This document shows, piece by piece, positions 24,479-36,202 of a DNA stretch of 64,000 bases (its first letter is position 1; every line of letters starts with the position of its first letter). Where the stretch lies: assembly GCA_000181795.3 (NCBI GenBank), contig CM012953.1:10555677-10619676 (forward strand), given 5' to 3'. A program made the translations under genes and the position numbers. The notes below the pieces were generated by a model. It saw nothing but the letters and a program-made list of their open reading frames with translations. It had not been told where the DNA came from and ran no database searches. Source of the stretch: Trichinella spiralis. Taxonomy: Eukaryota > Nematoda > Enoplea > Trichinellida > Trichinellidae.

Positions 24479-27145
24479 GATATGTAAGATATCGTCAGTA
24501 TACTTTTTATATATTAATAATTTTCGTAGATAAACACCTTCATTTATATTTTCCTAAAATTATGTATAATAATTGTTATTAAAAGATTACATTTTTCTAT
24601 GATATCACTATTGTAATTTGAATTAGCAATTATGAAATTGAATAATTTGTTAAAATTTTATTGAATGAAATCGGTCAATTTTAACTTTGATTATTTGAAA
24701 TAATAATAAATGTAATAGTGTAGTTGAAATGAAGAATTCTATTTAGTGATATTGTGGTAAAATTGCTTTTGGTCGTCTAAGCGCTTTGTCGATGATGTGT
24801 GATGTGTAATGTGATGTTGATAATGCAGAAAAGTTGCCGAAAGCCCCGAAAATGTGCAAATATTAATATTATCGTTCGTATCACTTTCATATTCCGTGCA
24901 AATACGATCGTTTGGAGTGCTTCAAATTTCATTGAATCACAATAATCATATGAATCAAAGCTTTGGCTTGGAAATAATCCAACATTACTTAGTTCTTTGA
25001 TAATAATATATGTATTATTTTTTGTCTTTGTGCCATTCAGAATAAAGAATGTTGCAGTGATGAGATTTTTCATTATCAAAAAGGACAGCATTTTGATAGC
25101 CCATATCAAATAGGAAAAGCTGGCTTTAGTGAAACTGATGGCACCGATGACCTTTGACAAAACTTATCAGGTCAAATAACTTTGCATCAGTTATTAATAG
25201 AATAATAATCAGTGTTGAAGGTCGCTTTTACATCCATTGTTTTTATAAATAACACTCTGCAAGTGTAAAGAATTAATTTCAAATTTCGAAGCAGAGCAGC
25301 CAGCATTTGGGGAATTTCATTGAAATGTAAGCGAGTTATCAAATTTATATACATATATATATTTTATTATCGCTTTCCATCACAGAAGCATCCATCTCTA
25401 AGTCACAACATTACAAAACTTGGTCTGCTAGTTGTTTTTTTTACAGTATTTGGACTAAATTTAAAGAATTTATACATTAAACTGTTTTTCAGTCGAAAAA
25501 GCAGTTTCACTTTAGAAACTTGCTCTTATTGTTATTTCTGCTTCGTTCAACGATAAATTAGCAGACAATACAAATTCGTACATAGTGTGCTCAAAAAAAT
25601 GTTATAGTATTGCTACTGTATTTATTTGTCGAAAAAAATTTTCGGTCATCGAAATATTTCAAATTTCAAAAATTATGTTTTCACACTGGAAAAGCATCAA
25701 TGAAAGTGTTTGTTTGTTCGTTAAAATTGTTCTTTTTTTTGCATGTTAACTTTGATCAACGTCATCGATTGAAATCTGATTTTCAAATGTTCACGCCAGT
25801 ATGAAAGTAATTTAAAAAGAAAAGATGATTCATTTTTATTTTATTTTTAAAAACATTTCATTTTGAATATGATGATCATTGTTATGATGTTTTCTTTCTG
25901 TTGTGACAATTTTAAAACGCATCTTTGTTGTTTAACAAATAACCAAACAACAATTGAAAATTATTACTGTAATAAACTGTTTATGTATGAGAATTTTCCA
26001 AACACAATTTTGATTAATGAGCTTTTTTTATACGTCTGTTTCGAGCGGTTCGGTTAACTGATTGTTACTTTGATTTCATCCAGTTCGTGCTGCTTTTGCT
26101 GGCATTGATTGCAAGTGAAAACGTGTTTTTGCTGTGAAATTATTTAAAGTTTAAATAATAACCCGCGGGCAAGTGGAGCAGCTGACGTGAAGAAGAAATA
26201 AATTGTTTTCACTGACTAGCTTCATATTTTGCACTGCTCTAGCAGCGACCACCGACAAAAGAGGTTGTTTTCATCATCAGGCCGACTCTGCAAGTACAGT
26301 AAGCTCTGCTTTTTTTTCCTTTAAATCTAATAAAAAAGATTGAAACAACTGAAAGAAGATATTGATGTTCTGTTTTAATTTCCCATTAACTTAATCTGCT
26401 CAATTTGCATCGCTTCTTCGTGCATATTTCCAACTGTATTCCATTGTGATAATTAAGTTAATTACTGTTTATTTCTTTTATTCAATTCAAAATAAGCTTG
26501 AATGAGCATATAATCACGAACAAGTTTGATTATTCTGATCCAACACTTTAATGAAACAAACTCCACTGCTTCCTGTCCGGGTTGCGTAAGAATAATGAAT
26601 GCTTAAAAAGCATTTTAAAACAACCTTTTTGAATGAACATTGGTTTTTTCAAATCTTCAGCTTAAAGTTGAAAATAATTTCTGTAACTTTATTTGTAAAA
26701 AATTTAAATAATGGCATAGCTCATGAATTCAATTTTCCTTTCTGAAACTTGTTTTTACTTGTTTGTTGCATTCTTTTAGGTTCTTTATTTCTTTCTTTCT
26801 TTCTTGGTCTGGCACGTGTTGTGATGCTTTGATTGCTCATAGTGAGCCTATCTGTTATTCCAGTTTGAAATAAATTATTTATCTAAAATGCCTTTGCATA
26901 TATTCGCTTTTTACCAGTAAATGTATAATGGGAGTTGAAGAAAGCTATTCAAAAAAGTTTCAATTCAACTCTTATCAAAGCTCAAAACATCTTTTTGTAA
27001 TGTTCTTTACAAAGAAATCATCATTGCTTCTTGCAATAATTGCATCTATTATTAAATTAGTAGCAAAAATTCGAATTTCACATAAACTTACATTAGAATA
27101 TCTTGAGAAATGGTTTTGAGTTGTACTTTTATTTCAGTTATTCCA
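24479..27145. other. Intergenic DNA between the two b561 genes
   Basis: AT-rich. It has one coding-like open stretch on the minus strand (listed separately, 24777-25160) and a GC-richer patch near 26080-26300 that may be promoter of copy 2. Other short ORFs look random. Confidence 0.5.
24777..25160 (-). CDS. Hypothetical membrane-protein ORF or exon, uncertain
   Basis: A 127-codon open stretch with balanced codon use for this AT-rich region. It has a hydrophobic segment near the start (SYLIWAIKMLSFLIMKNLIT) and another near the end (IRTIILIFAHF). The frame opens on a TTG; the first ATG is at codon 24, so if real it may be an internal or terminal exon. No family recognised. No poly(A) signal was identified for it. 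Chance ORF remains likely. Confidence 0.2.
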   Translation of the reverse strand: MSKVIGAISFTKASFSYLIWAIKMLSFLIMKNLITATFFILNGTKTKNNTYIIIKELSNVGLFPSQSFDSYDYCDSMKFEALQTIVFARNMKVIRTIILIFAHFRGFRQLFCIINITLHITHHRQSA

Positions 27146-28085
27146 ATGGCTACTACAAAAGAAAGGTCAATAATAGCTAGCCAAAGTGGTCGGTACTGTT
27201 TTAACACCATTTGTACAATTTCGCATTTACTTGGCATTTCTACGGCTACACTTATTGGAATATGGATGGGTGTACATGGCGGTGGTTTTGACTGGAATGG
27301 CAATTGGAAATCTCAATTCACTTTTCATCCTCTTTTCATGGCTCTCGGCTTGCAATTTCTTTTTGGAGAAGGTAACTTTTAAGCATTGCAATTTTTATCT
27401 CACTTTATTACAATATACGTGTTATTGTTATTATTAGCTATTTTAATTTTTCGAATGTTTCCATTTACCAACAAAAAATTACTGAAAATTGGACACGGCG
27501 TGTTGCATGCTTCGGCAATGGTATTGTTTGCTTTTGCACTGATTGCCGCCTTCAGATCTCACAGCACTGCAGCGATACCTGATTTGTATACTTTCCACAG
27601 TTGGATAGGAATAGCTCTTGTAGCTTGTTATGTTCTTCAAGTAAGTAACTTTTGCGAGATCAGTTGCTTATTGTATAATTAATATTTCTGTTAAACAATT
27701 TATGCTCATAAATTATTCGAACATTGCAAATTTCAGTTTTTATTCGGGCTTGTAATATTTTTTCTACCTGTGATTGGCGAATCTATTCGAAAAATGTACC
27801 TTCCCATTCATAAAGTTGCCGGAATTATCATGTTCATCGTTTCAAGTGCAACATGCCTGACTGGAATAACAGAAAAAGCAGCCTGGAGTGTAGCGTATGT
27901 ATTAAATGTATTTAAAATATTTAAAAAATATATTTGAATTCATTTTTTCTAGAGATTGGAAACTGTTCAGCCCTGAAGGATTGTTGGTTAATTTTTCCGC
28001 GTTAAGTTTGATTTTATATTCAATATCTGTGACGTATTTAGTCATGTGCAATCGTTTCAAACGTATTTCTTTGTTTAACGGATGA
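27146..28085 (+). CDS. Cytochrome b561 family transmembrane oxidoreductase (copy 2)
   Basis: Exons 27146-27371, 27438-27640, 27737-27894 and 27953-28085 join in frame with phases 1, 0, 2, the same as copy 1; exon 1 (226 nt) and exon 3 (158 nt) have identical lengths in both genes. The product is 239 residues. The four haem-ligand His are present: TFHPLFM, GHGVLHA, YTFHSWIG and LPIHKVAG, with ITEKAAW before the last helix. The LKAVF-type loop is changed to IAAFRSH, and the basic C-terminus (NRFKRISLFNG) lacks the acidic tail of copy 1, so the copies have diverged and may use different substrates or compartments. An ATTTCAG acceptor ends eight bases before the ATG. Confidence 0.9.
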
Positions 28086-28824
28086 TATTATTTAGCATGC
28101 TGTTTTTCATTAGATGCCATTTAAATTCCTGAGCAGTGAATATTGTTATTCATGAAGTGAAAAAGCAACTTTTCATCTACATTAAAAAGCCACCGATTAA
28201 TTTTCTTTGCTTATATATACTTTGTAGTACATCATTTTCTTTCAAACTGACATTTTTATGATTATTATGCGTATGAAGTTTTTTTAATAGGAATTTGTAA
28301 AAGAAAAATGTTTTTAAAATTTAACTAATGTTTATAAAACAAAATTGTAAATGCATTGATTAATTAGTAGAATTGAATTCAATTCTCATAAATAAAACTA
28401 TATCTTTGTTGTACTACTGCTTGTTGTTGGTTGCTATTGATAAAAAATAAGAATCAATATCATTCATAAATTTAAATCAATTATAATATTAAAATTAAAT
28501 CAATTGTAATAATTTTTGTTTTGAATTTTCAAACAGATTATTGTTAATTATGGTTAGATTTGTTGGTTGGTGATTGAAGTGATTGAAAATCGAATGTACA
28601 ATGAATGAAAGGCAAGTAAAATACGACGTGTAATATAAATTTATTTGAAGCATGTGCAGTTTGATGATGAAAAAATTAAAGTGGAAGAAAATCAACAAGA
28701 ACAGTGTTGAACGGTAAAGGATGCAAAGGCAAAAGAAAGCGCTGCCGAAGGCCGGCAGTGTACGGTGGCAGTGCGCAGCAAAGTTCACATTTTACAAATT
28801 GTTCTTTTTTTTCTCAAAACACTG
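28086..28824. other. Intergenic gap between b561 copy 2 and the K2P gene
   Basis: These genes converge. The gap is AT-rich; it should hold both 3' UTRs. AATAAA occurs at about 28391 on the plus strand. A minus-strand ORF at 28495-28788 is judged chance. Confidence 0.5.
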
Positions 28825-31800
28825 TTACTGTGCTTCAAAGCTATCAGATTTTATAATACCAAAGCGACTGACCAAAGTGACCACTTTGTTCACAACTTCT
28901 TCTTGTGCAAGATTGAAGCACATCGCAATCAAAGCCATTCCAAAAAGCAAATAAAGCGACGTGATCACGAGCTTCTCTTGGGCAGCACTGTCGTCACGCA
29001 TCGAAGCTCCTGGAAACAAATCTCCAAAACCAATTGTAGCCAATGAAACAAAACAAAAATAGAACGAATCCAATAAATCCCAACGTTCCCAAACGGCAAA
29101 CAACAAAGCTCCTACTGCTAGATAGGCTAGCATGGTCAGCAGAACCAACCAGAGAGGTACGAGAGCTCGATTGAGCTTCTCCCCCATCGTCTCGCGCAGA
29201 ATATATTCTTCAAATTCATAACGTTGAATTAGCGCTTTCACTCGGATATCTTCTAGCATATCGCCAGGTTCAGCTGAACCAACGCCTATTGCCGGTGATC
29301 TGGATGGATGTGTGCTGAAGGTCATGAATGCCGACGGCTGTTCCAAAGCGGACCGCTTAATGCGAATCTTCTGCATACGACCACTGGTCACTGGTACCTC
29401 ACTCAAACTACTACTTCGAGTGAATTTTCTGCCCGGAGAACCCTGCGGTTGATGAAATTCTTTGGCTGTGAACGTTGACACTCTTTTGACAGCTTGTTTT
29501 GCTGTACAACTATCCGATACAGACCTGGACAAATTTGCTGGTCGAAAACTCGGTGAACATGTTATCTAAATTGTTGAATTTGTTTATTCCATATTTGAAA
29601 AAAAGTATTAAGAAATCCACATGGATAGTTGATTACTTTTCTTAGACGTGCAGCTTTTCTTCGCTTATTCCAAATTGTAATTTCCATACGAAGTTTATAC
29701 GCTCGTCGGTATAGAAATTTGAACATTTTCGCAAGAACATCGCCAATGTTTGTCAAAAATAACAACATCAATGGAATACCAATGATCGCATATCCAATTG
29801 TCAACGCTTTGCCAAAGTACGTTCTACAAGCAATATTTCCATAGCCTAAACAGTCCAGGGGACAGATATTTGGAAAATTTTCAAAATATAAAATCTGAAT
29901 TTTGCTTTTGAAACGCGTATCATCTCTCAAAAATTATAACTATTTTTTTACTCATACAGTGAAATTCACAACAATCAGTTGCAGTGATTTTTGTTTTATT
30001 TTAAATATTAATTTCTTCGAAGTTATCAAACTCACAGTTGACTGAGCACCAGCTACAAAGAAAGGGTGAACAACTTTTGTCATCAGTTGACCAAAGGCGA
30101 ATCGATTAATGTTAATTTTGGACGTGAACAACGAAAACCCGACGCCTGTGATTAGGTCGTCTTGGGAGCAAAGCTTGTTGAAACTTTGCAAAAATGTCAA
30201 TAATAGGATTTTGCATTTTAAGATTCAACAATCACCAAAAAGAGAGCGCTTAAAATAAATTTGAACAAACGCGCAACAATATTCTATGCCTGAGCAAAAA
30301 GTGGTATCCGCTTCTTCTGTAATGCCCGACATTATGCACTGTACTGTCGAATGGAAAATTTATTCAAAGAAAATACTCTGTAAAAATTTCCATAATCTAA
30401 TTTTAATATAATAAGAAGAAAATTTAAATGAAACTTTGTAAAGAAAATCTTCACGTGATGTAAAACGGAAGTGTGACATGTTTTTATTGAGCTTGTCATG
30501 CACGTATGCTGCAATTTCCCTGATGTCGAGGCAGAGCAAAACATCAAAAAATAGCAAAAAGTTTCCAAACCTACGTCTATTTTGACATTCCAATAAATGA
30601 CAGTAAGCCCTTACACTGGGAAAACGTCTCTTTAGGGAGTGGCGTTGTGCAATACAAAATATTTCCTCTTTGCATCGTATGTTACTTTTGGAGTAGTTAT
30701 CTGATTTTTTTCTAGAAACCTATCCATACACTATTTTGAGCTTCTTGAACAATAAAAAATATCATTTGTTTATTTATTTAAAATAATTTCCACAACTTTT
30801 ATTGTAATATCAATGAAGAAAAAAAATTATGCAAACCATACAAATAAAGAAAATTAAAGTAGAAGTTTTCTTCAATTTTTACAATATGAATAAAGCTGAA
30901 TAAATAAATAAATAAATAAGAAAACTAAAATCACTCGAAATAATCAACATCAACCAAGGGTTTTTTTTAATAATTTTTTTCAACTTCAACTGCGACGACG
31001 TTTCATTCAAGTCTGAAAAATCATGGAAATAATTGAATTTTGAAAAAATGCTTGACGTAAGCGAAATTATTATTACGCCACTTGGAGGCGAAATGACCAA
31101 ATAGACCGTCAGTCAGTGGAAATCAATCAACGATCGTGGAAAAAGAAAGAATCATGCCGGTGCTTTGTGAAAGAGGGTGGGGATTGTTTGTTTGTTGCGG
31201 TGATTTTGAATCCAATTGAATTGAAGCTTAATGAACACACAGGCTTTCAGGAAATTCCTTGCCGCTTACGAAGGGAAAATTTAACTAATTCAACTTTAAC
31301 AACTTCTTTATTTCCCAATTTAATTCACTCCAAAATAAAAAGAATATCCCATACCGTCCCCGATTCAATTAATTTGCATGAATTTGGACAGTCGTTGAGC
31401 AACTATTTGCAAAGTTAATTAATTAATAAAGGCGGATAGAGGAATAAGAACCATAATAGCATACCTATTGTTGTTATCACTGAGAGAGAGTAGAGAAAAG
31501 CGCCGGAAAAGGTCCATTGGACATTTTCTTCGTAATCTCTGGCGTCGTATCCCTTCCATATGGCACTGAGCAATGTCTGCTTGAAGCTCAGCAATTCTTC
31601 TTGCACTTTCTGTATCCACTCCTCTTCATAAAGGACGTTGTACTCGTAGGTGATGGTCCAGAGACGGTCAACCGACTGGCGACGGTTGTCACGGGCTAGC
31701 TGGCGTACCTCCTTCTCAAGGGGTCCTTCAACGGCCCGGAACAGCACCGAGCCGAGCATCGTGTAAGCAACTACCAAAGCGCACAAGCCGATGTGGCTGA

Positions 31801-31873
31801 AGAAAAACGCGACGGTTCTTTTGAAAAATATATTCAACCGTCGCACTTTGCTTCGGCGATGGCGACTGGACAT
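28825..31873 (-). CDS. Two-pore-domain potassium channel (K2P, TWK-like)
   Basis: Minus-strand exons 31873-31465, 29845-29637 and 29565-28825 join in frame (phases 1, 0) to 452 residues. A basic N-terminus leads to M1 (HIGLCALVVAYTMLGSVLF), a long extracellular cap region, and pore 1 with TTIGYGN, whose filter codons are split by the first intron. M2 is ALTIGYAIIGIPLMLLFLTN. A long cytosolic Ser-rich loop separates it from M3 (PLWLVLLTMLAYLAVGALLF), pore 2 (ATIGFGD) and M4 (LYLLFGMALIAMCFNLAQEE). Two selectivity filters, GYG then GFG, are standard for K2P channels, which carry background K+ current as dimers in the plasma membrane. The short tail ends SDSFEAQ. The first intron (about 1.6 kb) contains coding-like exons on the same strand that are not needed for this channel. 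Confidence 0.92.
29995..30600 (-). pseudogene. Coding-like exons inside the K2P intron; possibly chemoreceptor-like (Gr superfamily)
   Basis: Three blocks on the minus strand read like exons: about 30564-30366 (FFDVLLCLDIREIAAYVHDK), about 30335-30240 (MSGITEEADTTFCSGIEYCC, then FVQIYFKRSLF, ending at a GTGATT donor), and about 30197-30040 (CSQDDLITGVGFSLFT, then NINRFAFGQLMTKVV and FFVAGAQST, ending at a GTGAGT donor). Codon use is richer in C and G than the intron around them. The last block resembles in spacing the G-F-x-L-x-x-I-N-R... end of insect-type gustatory receptors and nematode GUR relatives, but the hallmark TYhhhhhQF is not intact. I could not join the blocks in one clean frame. 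It could be a nested gene, a remnant, or exons of an unknown protein. Confidence 0.3.
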
Positions 31874-34800
31874 TGTATCCTTTCTGGCCAAGCCTGGATC
31901 GGTTCATTCAAAAATCTTTCCTTTCCAATGACGGAAAAGAGAACCTAACATTTTTCAATAAGAAAAACAATATTAAACTAATAATAATTAATAATTTCAT
32001 CATTTGACAACACAATTTTGTTTGTTTGTTCGATGAAAATGCCACTGATAGAAAGCAAAATCCTAAAGCATTTAAACAAATTGGTTGTTTAAAATGAGAA
32101 ATTTTCATTTCACATTTTCCAATGTTTCATTAGAACTGAAAATCAGTAAGCCAAATGCAAAATGACAGCAGTGATTTATTCCATAATCAGGAATATTAAA
32201 AGACTTGTACACTGTGAATCATATTTTTTGTGCTTATTATATTTATTGCGTTGTATAACTAATGAAAATATACCTCTTACAAAAACTGGCAACAAAAAAT
32301 GAAGAAGAATTATATTGAAGAATGAAATTAATTAAAATATGTAAAATTAACTTCAACAGGCAAACGGTTTTATTTGCAAAAATTCATTTATCACATTTTC
32401 AATTAAAATTTTCTCTGGCAGCATTTTTCATCTTCATTTCTATCTCGTGCAGTAGCGATTGGTTGAAATGATAACGCGGACAACTCAAATCGAGGAATTT
32501 TCAACTTTCATTGTTCTTATTATAAAGCCATTCATTGCACTGGAACCGCAAGTGAAAATTGCATCCAGCGAGCGTATTTTGCTTTTCTTCAATCAATTCC
32601 ATCAAAATAATAATAATGGAGCAAAAAAATTCGTTGAATTATTTATTTTTCTTTCAATCCTTCTCCTTCATACATTTTTTACCATTAGCATAGCTTTTTC
32701 TGTACAAAATTAATTATCATAAAAAGAAAATAATAAATCATTGGATTTTTTCCCAACAGTCTCATTTGAGAATGAAAGTTACATGCAGCTTTGATTGATT
32801 TAATAAAGAGGAAAACAAAATTTAGCTGCTGTTTTGTTTATGGCAGTGCATGAGCTTTGTAGTTGAAATATTGAAATTATGAGCTTTTCTTGTTTCAGTT
32901 CAGTGAAGATTTTGAATATTTTCTGAATTGAATTGAGAATATGCTACAAGGAAGAGGTGGAAGAGGCATCGATTTCAGAGGCCAGTTCCGCTTGCAATTA
33001 GCCGGCTAAAATTTGGTCACACCCTTGGACAATTGATTCCTAATTTGCCTGCAAGCAACGCATGGTAATGGAATTGTTTGTAATTTACAATCTGCACGCC
33101 TTGGACGGAAATGAGGGGTTTTAAATTTTTAATAGAATCTTCTTGCCAGTACAGCCGGCCGGACAGTGCGGCTTGCCTGTGAAGCAACCGGAGAATTGAA
33201 TTTCAAAGTGTTTATATCCCGACTAATCCCACGGGATTTTGCTGTCAAGTGGCAGTGAAAGAAATGTGAATTTTGGATACAAAAGAAGAATAAAGCAAAA
33301 ATTATTCGTACCAATTGCAGTGCAACGGAAATTTGGAAAACTCTTTCCACTTTATCCAGCACTTCTTCATCAAGCCACCGGCTAAATGGACAAAGTCCGA
33401 ACAACAATTGCCGTATTCACTATGCCTGCTTTTGGTCTTCTTCTGCAAGTTATCGTCAGTTAGCAGAATTTTTTTTTTATTTTTTTAATTAAGAAAATAA
33501 AAAAGCAAACTTGATCCGATTTTTCAAGAGAAATTTGGAACTTTTACTAGCAACAATGCGGACAATAAAAAATCCAATGATGCAGCTAAATGTCGTCTTT
33601 CAAAGACTAAATAAGCTAAACTGAAAGGGCGGCGGCCAAACGACAGCCGCAGCAGAAACCAGGAACAAATGAAGACGGAGAAATTGACGTGACCGCGCTC
33701 GATTCGGCCGTGGCCAAACGATCGATTGCCACTAGATGCTTTCCCACAAGGACCCCCAAATCCAACAAAATCCGACAATGAGAAGTGAAATAATAATAAT
33801 AATCATAATAATAACAGTATTATTTTTGTCTTCTTCTTCTTATTATTAGAATACAATAACTTTTTTGCGTTGAAATTTATTTTTGGTTTTAATTTCAATG
33901 GAATTTATTATTGGCTTTTGGAAATTTTTGTTTTCATCCACTTCAATGAACAATATTCAATACAAAATCGGCAATGGACGTTGGCCTTTGATGATGTTGT
34001 CGCACTCTGGTGGCGGGCGGTGCCGTTGCAAACGAATAATCAAGCTAATATTGACTTTTGGCCAGATTTAATAGTCCTCTAGAGCGCACTTTCCCAAAAT
34101 GTGCGCATCCCAGCTGTTGGGCATTTAACGACAACTAGAATATCACTGAAATACCCCCCACAGTTGGTATTTGTTAACTAACAACACAACCACAAACTTA
34201 TACAGATTTATCAAACTAACACAAACAATAATAACTGGGAGTATGCAATAAATCAAAATAATTATCCCAAAACATATAAATTAATTAATAAATAGACATA
34301 TGCATATATGTATAATGCATATTTAGACTTTATTACAATTTCAGTTTACAATTACGTTTCATAATATTGTTTTAATCAATAAGAAAATATTAAATGACAT
34401 AATAATTTGACGATTCCACAATTCATTGAAACAATTGGCATATCCGCGTTTCAGTTTTCAACGCTAGTACAGATATTAAATTAAAAGGAAATTACTGCAT
34501 AAAATGTTAAAAATTTGGTTTTTTCGAGCATATTCAGTTTGAAACTTATCAAATTGCAAAATAAGCGTGAAATTTTAAAATTTAATTAATTTAAATGATT
34601 AACTTTAAAATTAACATTCCAAAATTTATCATTAAATGCATTTTTACCTTAAATTACTCTTGAATTAAATGTTAGATTATTTACTTTAACAATACACTAT
34701 TGCTGCTTATAATCATAATTGCCTTATGCTAAGCAACACGTAAGCTCAATTTACGCACTATAATAGATAAACTAGAAATTTTTCGTTTTTTTATCAAATT

Positions 34801-36202
34801 TAAAACTGTGCGGCCTTGATCTTGTGTAAAAATTCATTTTATTTATCCAATCAGTTAGTTTGACAGAACTGAGAAATAAAAAATGAGACAATTTCGCTTG
34901 TTTGGAAAAATTGTTGTAATATTAAGAATTTTCTCATTCGTAGCATGATGAGTGTGATATTCCGCAGATTAATAAAATTTGATTCCTGAATATTATTTTG
35001 TTTATAGAATATATTCAAATACATCTAAATAATTAAATTAATCAGACTATAAACAAGTTATAATAATTATAAACACAAGTAAAAGAAATTAAACAACTTC
35101 TCAGAAAGTTGCAATATTCTGCCATTCTTGTAAGAATTTTAAACACAAAAATCAAATAATTGCCCATAAAATGACCAAGTAGAAAAATACTTTCAAAGAT
35201 GTCTTTAAACCAGAAAATTAATACGCATCGGCAGCAATAGAAATCACTTCAAAATTCTAATGCAAACCAACTGAAGAATGTCTTTTCATCAGAATCATTA
35301 GCTGCGCCTACGCAAATATAACTGCATCGTTCAAATTCCATTTCACTTCGCTTCCAAGCATCTATTTACGTTCAGATTTCAATTCACTTCTATTTTTAAA
35401 GCACTAAATAATTGTAGAATTCAAACTTTGCCCCAATATAATATTCATTCATGTTGGATAAGCTTTACTTTAGTCGATATTTCTATCAAGTAGAATACAA
35501 GTTGATCAATAATCATGTAATACAAGAATGTTTCTCACATATGATTTCAGTTATCAAAAAAATAAGCACACGAAAGCAAAATAATTGGATGAAATAAAAC
35601 TCTTTCTACAATTAAAAAATGTGAATATAAAATTCTACGAAAATTTATTCTAACTTTTCTTAAATCCACTTTCCCTCTTTTTGTAAGACATCATTAAGTA
35701 CACTTTAGTTTTTGAAAACATCCTCATAAGATTTTAATCAGTTAAATAATAACATTAGTTGAAACTGATAAAACAAAAAATCACATCAAAAAAATTAGAA
35801 AAAGATAGTAGTACATTAAAAATTATGAAAATTCAAGAACAAGGGTAAAAACCAAACCTGTTACAGTATGATGTAAATTATCATTTAATTTGATAAATTT
35901 ATATTTAAATAAATATTTATTTATTAATAAATGAATTTAAATATCAAGCTGTTTTTTGCATTTCACAAATAGCAGTTAAGTAAAATCATAATTGTCTGAA
36001 TAGAGATTATAAATAAGGGAAGCTAACAAGCAAATAATTTTTAATAATTGCTGCTGCTTAATAAAAATTTAAATAATTTAAATTATCGTATGTATTAATC
36101 ATGATGGAAATTTTTAATTGATTTTCAGGATTAGTATACGGTATTGCCACTTGTACTTTCTGCCTTGTTACTGAGTTGTTCATTTGAACGTTTGGTTTAG
36201 CC
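31874..36202. other. 4.3-kb intergenic region between divergent K2P and ADP/ATP translocase genes
   Basis: Mostly AT-rich, with AAT/ATT runs at about 33792-33850. Modest GC-richer patches lie near 32940-33200 and 33570-33780; minus-strand ORFs there (33129-33407, 33524-33778) have no recognisable domain and may be leader-exon or promoter sequence of the K2P gene. A 36121-36128 TTTTCAG acceptor marks a likely leader splice for the translocase gene. Confidence 0.5.
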
